From: JAABQG01 sp963726365 | GTDB lineage: Bacteria > Pseudomonadota > Gammaproteobacteria > Burkholderiales > Burkholderiaceae_C | Assembly (NCBI GenBank): GCA_963726365.1 | Contig: CAVSCI010000007.1 | Location: 1 to 64,000, forward strand | Reading direction: 5' to 3' | DNA length: 64,000 nt | Shown here: positions 52,571-61,928 of the stretch, piece after piece | Layout of the letters: every line of letters starts with the position of its first letter | How positions within the stretch are numbered: the first letter of the stretch is position 1 | Translations under genes and position numbers: made by a program | The notes under the pieces: generated by a model | The model's database searches: none | What the model saw: the letters and a program-made list of their open reading frames with translations, nothing else | Told to the model about the DNA's origin: nothing

Positions 52571-53115
52571 GCCGGCGCCTTGTCAGCGCCGGGCCACGGA
52601 CGTGCGCGAACAAACTGCTGCAAGGCTTGCGCGGCCCCGCGCGCCGCGCGGCCCAGCGCGTGCGCCGGCGCATCGCCGATCAGACGCGAGAGGTCTTCCT
52701 CTGCATCCCAGCGTACGTGCTCCACCAGCCAGTTGACCTCGGCGGCGAGTTGCACATCGCCCTCGACGCGCACGGCAGGCTTGTCGCCCATCAGAGCAAC
52801 CTGGACCAGCGCAAAGGGGGACTCCTCGATCACCGTGAGCAAAAGGTCAGGCTCGACGACTGCGCCTTCAAGCTCGAGCAAGCCGGCAGGCGTGGCGCAG
52901 AACTGCAGACTGAACCGGCGCCACTGCATCCGGACACCGCGCCCTTTCAACCGGGTCAACCTGGCCTGGGCCTCGGGCTCCTGCATGAGGACATGATTGA
53001 GGAACAAAACCAGGCGGTGCTGAAGCTCGTCCACAACCCATGCCGGTGGCTGGAGTCCAGAGCCCAGTTGTTCGACCAGGCCTGCGACCAAAGAAAAAGG
53101 GGACTGTGTTGCCAT
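52567..53115 (-). CDS. ubiJ: UbiJ-like SCP2-domain accessory protein
   Basis: The 182-residue protein, with a sterol carrier (SCP2)-like fold in its N-terminal half (LKGRGVRMQWRRFSLQF, LLLTVIEESPFALVQVAL), is encoded directly upstream of ubiB. UbiJ binds hydrophobic ubiquinone intermediates in a soluble complex in E. coli. Sequence similarity is weak across the family, so context carries much of the call. It overlaps ubiB by four bases. Confidence 0.85.
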   Translation of the reverse strand: MATQSPFSLVAGLVEQLGSGLQPPAWVVDELQHRLVLFLNHVLMQEPEAQARLTRLKGRGVRMQWRRFSLQFCATPAGLLELEGAVVEPDLLLTVIEESPFALVQVALMGDKPAVRVEGDVQLAAEVNWLVEHVRWDAEEDLSRLIGDAPAHALGRAARGAAQALQQFVRARPWPGADKAPA

Positions 53116-53162
53116 AGCCCCCGATTATTCCCTGAATTGCGCAGGCCGAGCCCGCGGCCTGA

Positions 53163-54173
53163 TTACTGCAAGGCCTGCACGCCGGCGACAAGCCAGCCAC
53201 TGCCGCCGCTCTTGGGCTTGGACATGTTCCAGACTTCGCGGAACGGGCTGGGACCCGCTGAGGCATCCTCACGAATCATGCCGTTGAACTCCACGCTGGC
53301 CATATAACTTTCGCCAAGATCTTCGATGCCCAGCAGCTGGGCGTCCAGCATGACAACTTCGGTCTTGTTGACTTGACCCGCGGTGTGGCTTTCACGTTCG
53401 GCCAGCTGGGTCCGGATCTCCGACAACATGCCGTCAGTCATCATGGAGCGCAGGCGCTCGATGTCGGAACGATCCCAGGCGTCCTGGAGGGTCACGAAAT
53501 TGCGACGGGCCGCGGTTAGAAATCCTTCAGTGTCGAAGTCCGCAGGAATCCCCCAGCTTTGCGAGCCCGCCAGCGCCGAGCCGATCATGGAGCCGCCCGG
53601 AGCGGGCATGCCCGCAGCCGCATCCTTGCTGGCTTCAAAGGCCGTGCCAGGTCGCTCCCAAGGTCGCGCCGACGCGTCGTTGCCCACGTTGTCGGGACTG
53701 TACTGGCGCGGCGTGTCCGCGACAGGGGCGTTTCCCGCGCCTTGAAAGGCAAGAGGACTGCCTGCGCCCCCAGACACCCCGGACGCCGGCTTTTTGCGGG
53801 CACGCATCACCATGCCGATGACGACCATCACCACCAGGGCCAGCAGGGCAAACATCAGGAACTGGCCGAATGCCGCGCCCAGGCCCAATGAGTTTGCCAG
53901 CCAGGCCAGACCCAGGCCTGCTGCCAAGCCACCCAGCATCGCACCCCACGGTTTCTTCGGTGCTGGCGCTGCCGCAGGCGTTGCAGGCTTCGGCGCTGCA
54001 TTGACTGCATTCTGGGCGGGGGCGGCGGGAGCCGCTGGCGCCGCATTTCGCTGCGTCACATTGCTCGACTGCTGCCCCATGGACTTGCCACCGCCCAGGC
54101 GCCGGGCAGCCTCCGCATCCAGGCTGCCGAACGCGAATACCGCCACCACCATCAGCATCAAGAGAGATTTCAT
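53163..54173 (-). CDS. Tim44-like domain protein
   Basis: The 336-residue protein has a signal peptide (MKSLLMLMVVAVFAFG... to AEA). A long Ala/Pro/Asn-rich linker follows, then a Gly/Leu/Ala-rich membrane segment (about 80-120). A Tim44-like domain (PF04280) occupies residues ~220-336 (DTEGFLTAARRNFVTLQDAWDR). Bacterial members are inner-membrane proteins of unknown function. It is between ubiE and ubiJ, but a role in ubiquinone synthesis is only a guess. GGAGG precedes the ATG at 54173. Confidence 0.9.
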   Translation of the reverse strand: MKSLLMLMVVAVFAFGSLDAEAARRLGGGKSMGQQSSNVTQRNAAPAAPAAPAQNAVNAAPKPATPAAAPAPKKPWGAMLGGLAAGLGLAWLANSLGLGAAFGQFLMFALLALVVMVVIGMVMRARKKPASGVSGGAGSPLAFQGAGNAPVADTPRQYSPDNVGNDASARPWERPGTAFEASKDAAAGMPAPGGSMIGSALAGSQSWGIPADFDTEGFLTAARRNFVTLQDAWDRSDIERLRSMMTDGMLSEIRTQLAERESHTAGQVNKTEVVMLDAQLLGIEDLGESYMASVEFNGMIREDASAGPSPFREVWNMSKPKSGGSGWLVAGVQALQ

Positions 54174-54201
54174 ATTGCCTCCAGATCTCGAAATAACTTG
54201 A

Positions 54202-54933
54202 TCAGCACTTGATTCCAACATGCAATGCCACGACCCCGCCGGTGAGGTTGTGGTAATCCACATGACCAAAGCCAGTTTGTTTCATAAGGGCTTTCAGCTC
54301 AGCCTGGCCCGGATGCATGCGGATGGACTCCGCCAGGTAGCGATAGCTGGCATCGTCGCCGGCCACGAGCTTGCCCAGTCGGGGCAGCACCTTGAAGGAA
54401 TACCAGTCGTACGCCTTCTCCAGGGGTTGCGCCACCTTGGAGAATTCGAGCACCAGCAACTTGCCGCCCGGCTTGAGAACCCGGTTCATCTCGGCCAGCG
54501 CCACGTCCTTGTGGGTCATGTTGCGCAGCCCGAAGGCCACGCTGACGACGTCAAAGTGATTGTCCGGGAAAGGCAGTTTCTCGGCGTCACACACCAGCGT
54601 GGGCAGCACCACGCCCGCATCGAGCAGTCGATCCCGCCCGGTGCGCAACATGGCCTCGTTGATATCGGTGTGTACCACCCGCCCCGACTTGCCGACCTTT
54701 CTGGCAAACGCCAGCGCCAGATCCCCGGTGCCACCCGCAATGTCCAGCACCTGCTGTCCCTCGCTCACATTGGCGACGGTGACAGTGTAGGCCTTCCACA
54801 GGCGGTGCATGCCCATCGACATCAGGTCGTTCATGACGTCGTACTTCGACGCCACGGAATCGAAGACGCCACGCACGTGGCGCGCCTTGTCTGCCTCGTC
54901 AACTGACTTGAAACCGAAATGCGTGGTGCTCAT
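54202..54933 (-). CDS. ubiE: Ubiquinone/menaquinone C-methyltransferase
   Basis: UbiE methylates 2-polyprenyl-6-methoxy-benzoquinol in ubiquinone synthesis. The 243-residue protein has VFDSVASKYDVMNDLMSMG, SAM motif I VLDIAGGTGDLALAF, RNMTHKDVALAEMNRVLKPGG and the C-terminal LTGGVVALHVGIKC. The ATG at 54933 gives the usual MSTTHFGFKSV start. It heads the ubi cluster. Immediately upstream (55040-55070) is an AT-rich dyad (AGCTATctttataATAGCT) that could hold its promoter. RquA in the window uses ubiquinone as substrate, so this gene feeds both quinone pools. Confidence 0.96.
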   Translation of the reverse strand: MSTTHFGFKSVDEADKARHVRGVFDSVASKYDVMNDLMSMGMHRLWKAYTVTVANVSEGQQVLDIAGGTGDLALAFARKVGKSGRVVHTDINEAMLRTGRDRLLDAGVVLPTLVCDAEKLPFPDNHFDVVSVAFGLRNMTHKDVALAEMNRVLKPGGKLLVLEFSKVAQPLEKAYDWYSFKVLPRLGKLVAGDDASYRYLAESIRMHPGQAELKALMKQTGFGHVDYHNLTGGVVALHVGIKC

Positions 54934-55079
54934 GACGTCAATGCTAGAGGAATGAAATGATTTGCCGTGACAATCCCGCACCAAGACCGAGAATTTGTCG
55001 TAAATACAAGGAAACTATGCCGCCGCCCAGCATGGATTGGTCGTATTTAGCTATCTTTATAATAGCTTAATGACACCCG

Positions 55080-55493
55080 TCAATGGCTGCCACAGGCGGC
55101 GCCGCCCTTTTCCGGCATGGGCACGTCGCGATCCACCCCCGCGGCCTGCAGGCGAGCCGTGTAGTCAGCCCAAAGCTGGTCCTGCTGCGAGCCCAGGAAG
55201 TAGAGGTAGTCCCACGAGAAGATGCCGGTATCGTGGCCATCCGAGAACGCGGGCTGCACGGCGTAGTTGCCCACGGGCTCCAGCCCGGAAAGCGTCACCT
55301 CGCGCTTTCCCGTCTGCAGAACTTCCTGACCCGGGCCGTGGCCCTGGACCTCGGCCGAAGGGGAGTACACCCGCATCAGTTCAAAGGGAATGCGGAAATG
55401 CGCGCCGTCCGAGAAACTGACCTCCAGCACGCGGGACTGGCTGTGAACCGTGATATCAACGGGCGTCGGAGCGCCGGATTGAAGACCTGCCAT
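55080..55493 (-). CDS. DUF971 (gamma-butyrobetaine hydroxylase N-terminal-like) protein
   Basis: The 137-residue protein carries the DUF971 fold, seen in VDITVHSQSRVLEVSFSDGAHFRIP and FSDGHDTGIFSWDYLYFLG. Such stand-alone proteins are commonly found next to ubiE in Burkholderiales. The C-terminus ends GGAACGSH, with a Cys/His end that could bind metal. AAGGATGACTTTC precedes the ATG at 55493. Function unknown. Confidence 0.85.
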   Translation of the reverse strand: MAGLQSGAPTPVDITVHSQSRVLEVSFSDGAHFRIPFELMRVYSPSAEVQGHGPGQEVLQTGKREVTLSGLEPVGNYAVQPAFSDGHDTGIFSWDYLYFLGSQQDQLWADYTARLQAAGVDRDVPMPEKGGAACGSH

Positions 55494-55548
55494 GAAAGTC
55501 ATCCTTAAAAAGTTGGGGGCAACGCCAAAGTACTTGTCCCGCAATGTT

Positions 55549-58500
55549 TCAGACTAGCACACGTTCGATGCCGCCGGCATTGGCAGCAGCGACGTACTCG
55601 GGCAGCCATTGCTGACCCAGTATCTGGTTGGCCATCTCCACCACGATGTAGTCAGCCTCAAGCAGACCGTTCTGAAGATCGTTGCCGTAGCGGACCAGCC
55701 CCTGCAGACAACTCGGGCAACTGGTCAGGATCTTCACATTGCTGCCAGCGTCGGATGGGCCGGCCTTTGCCCGCAGCGCCAACGCGTTCTTCTGCAGTTC
55801 TTCTTCCTTGCGGAACCGAATCTGCGTGGAAATGTCAGGCCGGGTCACGCCCAGCGTGCCGGACTCACCGCAGCAGCGCTCGCTCCTGATCACGTTGTCG
55901 CCAACCAGGGCCTTGACGGTCTTCATCGGGTCCTGCAGTTTCATCGGGCTGTGACACGGGTCGTGGAACAGGAAGCCGCCCTGCCCCGCTGGCAGCGTGA
56001 TGTTCTTCTCCAGCAGGTACTCGTGGATGTCGATGATCCGGCAGCCCGGAAAGATCTTGTCGAACTCGTAGCCCTGAAGCTGGTCGTAGCAGGTGCCACA
56101 GCTCACCACCACGGTCTGAATGTCGAGGTAGTTCAGCGTGTTGGCCACACGATGAAACAAGACGCGGTTGTCGGTGATGATCTTTTCCGCCTTGTCGAAA
56201 TCGCCCGATCCGCGCTGAGGATAGCCGCAGCACAGGTAACCCGGCGGCAACACGGTTTGCACCCCCGCGTGCCAGAGCATCGCCTGGGTGGCCAGACCGA
56301 CCTGACTGAACAGGCGCTCCGAGCCACAGCCCGGAAAGTAAAAAACGGCTTCGGTCTCGGCGGTTGTGGTCTTCGGATTTCGGATGATCGGAACGTAATC
56401 CTTGTCCTCGATATCCAGCAGCGCCCGCGCCGTCTTCTTGGGCAGGCCACCGGGCATCTTCTTGTTGATGAAGTGGATCACCTGCTCCTTGAGAGGAGGC
56501 ATGCCCACCGTCGCCGGCGGCAGGGCGGTCTGTTTTTTCGCCGCCACGCGCAACACCTGATTGGCCAGCCGCTGTGCCTTGAACCCCACGCCGACCATGG
56601 CGGAGCGCAGCAACTTGATGGTTTCAGGGCTTGTCGCGTTGAGCATGAACATCGCCGCCGCATTGCCGGGCCGAAACGATTTCTGACCCATCTTTCGCAG
56701 CAAGTTGCGCATGGCCATGGTCACATCACCGAAATCGATGTTGACCGGGCACGGCGACAGGCACTTGTGGCAGACCGTGCAGTGATCGGCCACGTCCTCG
56801 AACTCCTGCCAGTGCTTGATGGAAACACCACGGCGCGTCTGCTCCTCGTATAGGAAGGCCTCAACCAGAAGCGATGTGGCCAGGATCTTGTTGCGCGGGC
56901 TGTACAGCAGGTTGGCGCGCGGCACGTGGGTGGCACAGACCGGCTTGCACTTGCCGCAGCGCAGGCAATCCTTGACGCTGTCGGCAATCGCGCCAATATC
57001 GCTCTGCTGCATGATGAGCGACTCGTGCCCCATCAGGCCGAAGCTGGGCGTGTAGGCGTGCTCCAGGTCGGCCGAATACACCGGCGCACCGGGCTGGCCT
57101 GACACGGCTTCACGCAACAGTTTGCCCTTGTTGAAGCGGCCTTGCGGGTCCACCCGCTGCTTGTAGTCAGTGAAGGGCTGCAGTTCCGCGTCGGTCAGGA
57201 ACTCGAGCTTGGTGATGCCAATGCCGTGCTCGCCCGAGATCACGCCGTCCAGACTGCGCGCCAGGACCATGATCCGCTTGACCGCCCCGTGAGCGGTCTG
57301 CAACATCTCGTAGTTGTCGCTGTTCACCGGAATGTTGGTGTGGACGTTGCCATCGCCGGCATGCATGTGCAGCGCCACCCAAACGCGGCCCTTGAGAACG
57401 CGCTGGTGGATGGCCACGCACTCGTCCATGATGGGCTGGAACTCCGCGCCTGTGAAGATGGTCATGAGCCGGTCGCGGATCTGCGCCTTCCAGCTGGCGC
57501 GCAACGAATGATCCTGAAGCTGCGCGAAGAGCGTCCCGATGTCCTGCAACCAGCCCTGCCACAAGCAGCGGACGTCGCGCACCACGGCCAGGGCCTGCGC
57601 CACATGGTCTTCGAGCAATTCGGCCGAGGCAATGTCGCGCGAATCCTCGTGAAGGCCCAGCGGCAGGTTGCCACGGGCCAGGAAACCTTCGAGTTCGTCG
57701 CACAGCGCGATCTTGTTGCGCAGGCTCAGCTCGATGTTGATTCGCTCAATGCCGTCGGTGTACTCGGCCATGCGCGGCAACGGGATTACCACGTCTTCGT
57801 TGATCTTGAACGCATTGGTGTGGCGGCTGATGGCGGCTGTGCGCTTGCGATCGAGCCAGAACTTCTTGCGCGCTTCGGGGCTGATGGCGATGAAGCCTTC
57901 ACCGGCACGCGAGTTGGCGATGCGTACCACTTCGCTGGTCGCGCGCGCCACGGCATCGGCGTCGTCCCCGGCGATGTCGCCGAACAGCGCCATCTTGGGC
58001 AGGCCCCCTCGCTTGCTCTTGGTCGCGTAGCCCACCGCCTTGAGATACCGGTCGTCAAGGTGCTCCAGCCCCGCCAGCAGCGTGCCCGAGCGCCTTTGCT
58101 CGGCAAACATGAAATCCTTGATTTCCACGATACTGGGCACGGCGTCTTTGGCGTTGCCAAAGAACTCCAAGCACACCGTGCGCGTGTGCGATGGCATGCG
58201 GTGCACCACCCAGCGCGCGCTGGTAATCAGGCCGTCGCAGCCCTCCTTCTGGATGCCGGGCAAGCCGCTGAGGAACTTGTCGGTCACGTCCTTGCCAAGG
58301 CCCTCCTTGCGGAACGACTTGCCAGGAATGTCCAGGCGCTCGGTGTTTAACAGCTTCTTGCCGCTGGCATCGAAGGTCTTCAGCTCGAAACTGGCGACTT
58401 CAGCATCATGGATCTTGCCCATGTTGTGGCCCAGGCGCGTAACCTCCAGCCACTGCGCCTGTGGCGTCACCATGCGCCAGCTCGCCAGGTTGTCCAGCGC

Positions 58501-59433
58501 CGTGCCCCAGAGCACGGCCTTCTTTCCGCCAGCGTTCATGGCGATGTTGCCGCCAATACACGAGGCTTCGGCAGAGGTCGGGTCGACGGCAAACACAAAG
58601 CCACCGCGTTCGGCCGCGTCGGCCACGCGCTGTGTCACTACGCCGGCCTCGGTCCAGACGGTGGCTACAGGCTGGGTCAGGCCGGGCAGCAACACCATTT
58701 CAACTTCGCTCATGGCTTCGAGCTTCTCGGTGTTGATCACCGCGCTCTTCCAGGTCAGCGGAATCGCGCCGCCCGTGTAGCCGGTGCCACCGCCGCGGGG
58801 AATGATTGTCAGGCCCAGATCGATGCAGCCTTTGACCAGCGCCGCCATCTCAGCTTCGGTGTCGGGGGTCAGCACCACAAACGGGTACTCCACCCGCCAG
58901 TCAGTGGCGTCGGTCACGTGGCTCACCCGCGAGAGGCCGTCGAACTTGATGTTGTCTTTCGAGGTCAGGCGCCGCAAGACGCGCTGGGCCTGACGGCGCA
59001 GGTCCGCCGCATCGAGAAAGCTGGCGTCGAACGCTTTGACGGCGCCGCGGGCGGCCGCAAGAAGCTCCGCCACGAGCATGTCACGTGCTGCATCGGCATC
59101 CGGCGTGCGACGCTTCTCCACCTCCCCGAGCCGGTGATGCAAGGCTTCCACCAGAGACTTGCGCCGCCCGGGGTTGTCGAGCAGGTCGTCCTGCAGATAG
59201 GGGTTGCGTTGTACCACCCAGATGTCGCCCAGCACCTCGTACAGCATGCGGGCCGAGCGGCCGGTGCGGCGTTCCTCGCGCAGTCGGTTCAGCAGCTCCC
59301 AGGCACGGCTTCCGAGCAAGCGAATCACGATCTCCCTGTCGGAGAACGAGGTGTAGTTGTAGGGAATTTCGCGCAGGCGCGGCGCCTCATCGACGACGGG
59401 GACGAGGTGGTTGAGCGGGGTCGGAGCGTTCAT
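55549..59433 (-). CDS. DUF3683 FAD/Fe-S fusion oxidoreductase (D-2-hydroxyacid dehydrogenase type)
   Basis: The 1294-residue protein joins a DUF3683 N-terminus (YNYTSFSDREIVIRLLGSRAWELL) to an FAD-binding vanillyl-alcohol-oxidase fold (PRGGGTGYTGGAIPLTW, DPTSAEASCIGGNIAMNAGG). Its substrate-binding half contains HMHAGDGNVHTNIPVN and SGEHGIGITK. The C-terminal third is GlpC-like: CLRCGKCKPVCATHVP and CTVCHKCLSPCPVN for two [4Fe-4S] clusters, then CCG motifs CCGYPQRGSGD and CCGESGTLG. This fusion of a GlcD/Dld-like and a GlcF-like part suggests oxidation of a D-2-hydroxyacid with electron delivery to quinone. D-lactate or 2-hydroxyglutarate is possible. The start is the ATG at 59433. Confidence 0.9.
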   Translation of the reverse strand: MNAPTPLNHLVPVVDEAPRLREIPYNYTSFSDREIVIRLLGSRAWELLNRLREERRTGRSARMLYEVLGDIWVVQRNPYLQDDLLDNPGRRKSLVEALHHRLGEVEKRRTPDADAARDMLVAELLAAARGAVKAFDASFLDAADLRRQAQRVLRRLTSKDNIKFDGLSRVSHVTDATDWRVEYPFVVLTPDTEAEMAALVKGCIDLGLTIIPRGGGTGYTGGAIPLTWKSAVINTEKLEAMSEVEMVLLPGLTQPVATVWTEAGVVTQRVADAAERGGFVFAVDPTSAEASCIGGNIAMNAGGKKAVLWGTALDNLASWRMVTPQAQWLEVTRLGHNMGKIHDAEVASFELKTFDASGKKLLNTERLDIPGKSFRKEGLGKDVTDKFLSGLPGIQKEGCDGLITSARWVVHRMPSHTRTVCLEFFGNAKDAVPSIVEIKDFMFAEQRRSGTLLAGLEHLDDRYLKAVGYATKSKRGGLPKMALFGDIAGDDADAVARATSEVVRIANSRAGEGFIAISPEARKKFWLDRKRTAAISRHTNAFKINEDVVIPLPRMAEYTDGIERINIELSLRNKIALCDELEGFLARGNLPLGLHEDSRDIASAELLEDHVAQALAVVRDVRCLWQGWLQDIGTLFAQLQDHSLRASWKAQIRDRLMTIFTGAEFQPIMDECVAIHQRVLKGRVWVALHMHAGDGNVHTNIPVNSDNYEMLQTAHGAVKRIMVLARSLDGVISGEHGIGITKLEFLTDAELQPFTDYKQRVDPQGRFNKGKLLREAVSGQPGAPVYSADLEHAYTPSFGLMGHESLIMQQSDIGAIADSVKDCLRCGKCKPVCATHVPRANLLYSPRNKILATSLLVEAFLYEEQTRRGVSIKHWQEFEDVADHCTVCHKCLSPCPVNIDFGDVTMAMRNLLRKMGQKSFRPGNAAAMFMLNATSPETIKLLRSAMVGVGFKAQRLANQVLRVAAKKQTALPPATVGMPPLKEQVIHFINKKMPGGLPKKTARALLDIEDKDYVPIIRNPKTTTAETEAVFYFPGCGSERLFSQVGLATQAMLWHAGVQTVLPPGYLCCGYPQRGSGDFDKAEKIITDNRVLFHRVANTLNYLDIQTVVVSCGTCYDQLQGYEFDKIFPGCRIIDIHEYLLEKNITLPAGQGGFLFHDPCHSPMKLQDPMKTVKALVGDNVIRSERCCGESGTLGVTRPDISTQIRFRKEEELQKNALALRAKAGPSDAGSNVKILTSCPSCLQGLVRYGNDLQNGLLEADYIVVEMANQILGQQWLPEYVAAANAGGIERVLV

Positions 59434-59563
59434 CGAAAGGGGCAACACGCAGCCAGGAACGGACAAAAGCGTGACAAAACGGCTGCGTCGGGATGTTACC
59501 GCAGTGCAGCAAACACGCGTGCGCGATGGGGACTCCCTTGGAGAGGCCTCATGGAAACCCTGC

Positions 59564-59612
59564 TTGTCACACCTCTGTTGTCCGGTTGTAATCAATTTGA
59601 CACAGCGATAAT
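59564..59612 (+). promoter_or_regulatory. Pho-box repeats and -10 upstream of ugpB
   Basis: Four 11-base units begin TTGTCAC (59564), CTGTTGT (59575), TTGTAAT (59586) and TTGACAC (59597), matching the PhoB half-site (C/T)TGTCAnnnnn with decay in the middle units. GATAAT (59607-59612) follows as a -10. ugp operons are PhoB-controlled in E. coli. Confidence 0.65.
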
Positions 59613-59643
59613 GCAAACTGCGTCCATATCCAGGAGATGTTTA

Positions 59644-60954
59644 ATGAATAAGATCAGTTTCACCGCCGTAGCCCTTGCGGCGGCTTTGGTACTACCCGTG
59701 CAGGCCCAGACCGAAGTCCAGTGGTGGCACTCGATGACGGCCGTCAATGGCGAATGGGTCAACGACCTGGCCAAGGATTTCAACGCCAGCCAGTCCAAAT
59801 ACAAGATTGTGCCGGTCTACAAGGGGCAATACCCGGAATCGATGACGGCTGCGGTTGCTGCATTCCGCGCTGGCAACGCGCCCCACATCCTGCAGGTTTT
59901 TGAAGTGGGCACGGCCACCATGATGGCCAGCAAGGGTGCTATTGTCCCCGTGGCCCAGATCATGAAGGATGCGGGCTACAAGTTTGACCCTGGTGCCTAT
60001 ATTTCCGCCGTCGCCGGCTACTACACGGCCCCCAATGGCCAGATGCTGAGTTTCCCGTTCAACAGTTCGACGACTGTCTTCTATTACAACAAGGACGCCT
60101 TCAAGGCCGCCGGGCTGGACCCTGAAAAAGCCCCCAGCAGCTGGCCTGAAGTTGCGCTGGCAGCGGCCAAGCTCAAAGCCAACGGACACAAGTGCCCCCT
60201 CACGATTGGCTGGCAGGGATGGACCCAGCTGGAAAGCTTCTCGGCGTGGCACAACGTGGAATTTGCGACCAAGAGCAACGGCCTGGGCGGCCTGGATGCA
60301 CGGATGAAGGTGAATTCGCCCCTGCATGTGCGTCATATTGACAACCTGGCCAACATGTCCAAGCAGGGCCTGTTCGTCTACAAGGGCCGCAACAATCTGG
60401 CCGAGCCCACCTTTGTCTCCGGCGAGTGCGCGATGATCACGACGTCTTCAGGTTTTTACGGCAACGTCAAGAAGAACGCCAAGTTCGCCTTCGGCCTGGC
60501 GCCCCTGCCTTATTACCCCGATGTGCCAGGTGCACCGCAGAACACCGTGATTGGTGGCGCCAGCCTGTGGGTCATGGCGGGCAAGAAGCCGGAAGAATAC
60601 AAGGGCGTCGCGGCTTTCTTCAACTACGTCTCCAGCCCCGAAGTGCAGTCCGCCAGCCACAAGCGCACGGGCTACCTGCCCGTCACCACTGCGGCCTTCC
60701 AGTTGACGGAAAAGTCCGGTTTTTACAAGGAGAACCCTGGGACGGACGTCGCCCCCAACCAGATGATTCGCAAGGTCACCGACAAATCGCGCGGTATCCG
60801 GCTGGGCAATTACGTGCAGATCCGTACCATCGAGGACGAAGAGTTGGAGCAGGTCTGGGGGGGCAAGAAGTCGGCGCAGGAAGCACTTGACTCCATCGTG
60901 AAACGCGGCAACGAATTGCTGGAACGCTTTGAGAAGGACAACAAGAAAGGCTGA
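59644..60954 (+). CDS. ugpB: sn-Glycerol-3-phosphate ABC transporter, periplasmic binding protein
   Basis: The 436-residue solute-binding protein has a signal peptide ending at QA-QTEV (about residue 21). UgpB-type segments follow: EVQWWHSMTAVNGEWV, AFRAGNAPHILQVFEVGTATMMA, SFPFNSSTTVFYYNKDAF and GECAMITTSSGFYG. It captures glycerol-3-phosphate or glycerophosphodiesters and delivers them to UgpAE. AGGAG is nine bases before the ATG at 59644. It heads ugpB-ugpA-ugpE-ugpC-ugpQ behind Pho boxes. Confidence 0.95.
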   Translation: MNKISFTAVALAAALVLPVQAQTEVQWWHSMTAVNGEWVNDLAKDFNASQSKYKIVPVYKGQYPESMTAAVAAFRAGNAPHILQVFEVGTATMMASKGAIVPVAQIMKDAGYKFDPGAYISAVAGYYTAPNGQMLSFPFNSSTTVFYYNKDAFKAAGLDPEKAPSSWPEVALAAAKLKANGHKCPLTIGWQGWTQLESFSAWHNVEFATKSNGLGGLDARMKVNSPLHVRHIDNLANMSKQGLFVYKGRNNLAEPTFVSGECAMITTSSGFYGNVKKNAKFAFGLAPLPYYPDVPGAPQNTVIGGASLWVMAGKKPEEYKGVAAFFNYVSSPEVQSASHKRTGYLPVTTAAFQLTEKSGFYKENPGTDVAPNQMIRKVTDKSRGIRLGNYVQIRTIEDEELEQVWGGKKSAQEALDSIVKRGNELLERFEKDNKKG

Positions 60955-60969
60955 CGGGAAGTACCTCCT

Positions 60970-61851
60970 GTGGAAAAGCGGGTCGTCTTCCGGTCTGCGT
61001 GGTTGCCCTGGGTGCTGATGGCGCCTCAGTTGGCAGTCATCGGCGTCTTCTTCTTCTGGCCTGCAGCTCAGGCCCTGCTTCAGTCCCTTCAACGGGCTGA
61101 TGCCTTCGGCATGTCGGTCCAATGGGTCGGACTGGAGAATTTCCGAAACCTCTGGAATGACGAAACCTACCTGGCTTCGTTTTACACCACAGCCATCTTT
61201 TCGGTATCGGTTGCTGTAGCGGGCATCAGCATATCGCTGGTCCTGGCTGTTTTCGCGGACCGGATTATCAAGGGCGCACTGGCTTACAAAACGCTGCTCA
61301 TCTGGCCCTATGCAGTCGCGCCTGCTGTGGCGGGCGTCTTGTGGCTTTTTATGTTTGCCCCGAGTGTCGGCGTGGTGGCCTATGCCCTGGACGTCATGGG
61401 GTTCAAATGGAACCATCTGCTGAATGGCACCCACGCCATGACGCTGGTGGTCATGGCGGCCGTCTGGAAGCAGATTTCCTACAACTTCTTGTTCTTCCTC
61501 GCCGGCCTGCAGAGCATTCCGAAGTCCCTGCTGGAGGCTGCGGCGATTGATGGTGCGCGTCCGTGGCGCCGCTTCTGGACCATCGTGTTCCCGCTGCTGT
61601 CGCCCACCACGTTCTTCCTGCTGGTCATCAACATCGTCTACGCCTTCTTCGATACCTTTGCCATCATTGATGCGGCCACCCAGGGCGGCCCCGGCAAGGA
61701 CACGGCGATCCTGGTTTACAAGGTGTACTACGACGGGTTCAAGGCGATGGATCAAGGCGGTTCAGCTGCACAGTCCGTCGTGCTGATGGTGATCGTCGTG
61801 ACCCTGACTGTGGTGCAGTTCCGGTTCGTCGAGAAGAAAGTGAACTACTGA
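60970..61851 (+). CDS. ugpA: sn-Glycerol-3-phosphate ABC transporter, permease UgpA
   Basis: The 293-residue inner-membrane permease has six membrane segments. The EAA loop, which contacts the ATPase, is IPKSLLEAAAIDGARPWRRFWTIVFPLL. It starts at a GTG (60970) 16 bases after ugpB and ends two bases before the ATG of a small open frame leading into ugpE. Confidence 0.94.
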   Translation: MEKRVVFRSAWLPWVLMAPQLAVIGVFFFWPAAQALLQSLQRADAFGMSVQWVGLENFRNLWNDETYLASFYTTAIFSVSVAVAGISISLVLAVFADRIIKGALAYKTLLIWPYAVAPAVAGVLWLFMFAPSVGVVAYALDVMGFKWNHLLNGTHAMTLVVMAAVWKQISYNFLFFLAGLQSIPKSLLEAAAIDGARPWRRFWTIVFPLLSPTTFFLLVINIVYAFFDTFAIIDAATQGGPGKDTAILVYKVYYDGFKAMDQGGSAAQSVVLMVIVVTLTVVQFRFVEKKVNY

Positions 61852-61853
61852 CC

Positions 61854-61928
61854 ATGACAAAACCGAGCTTGCAGCTTCGTGAATCAAATGGAACCGGCGC
61901 CGCGGCAGTGCTTCGGGTCAGCTCTTGA
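61854..61928 (+). CDS. Possible 24-codon leader ORF coupled to ugpE
   Basis: An ATG two bases after the ugpA stop opens MTKPSLQLRESNGTGAAAVL and ends at a TGA that overlaps the ugpE ATG by one base (TGATG). ugpE has no strong ribosome binding site of its own, so translation of this short frame could deliver ribosomes to ugpE. The peptide resembles nothing I know. It may also be fortuitous. Confidence 0.4.
   Translation: MTKPSLQLRESNGTGAAAVLRVSS

Noticed and set aside
57142..58350. A 402-codon open frame antisense to the DUF3683 fusion gene
   Set aside because: Composition (His, Gln, Gly, Val, Ala-rich) is that of an antisense shadow and the sense gene is certain.
59585..59603. TTGTAATCAATTTGACA before ugpB as an FNR site
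   Set aside because: The half-sites do not have the 5-4-5 spacing; the segment fits better as Pho units.
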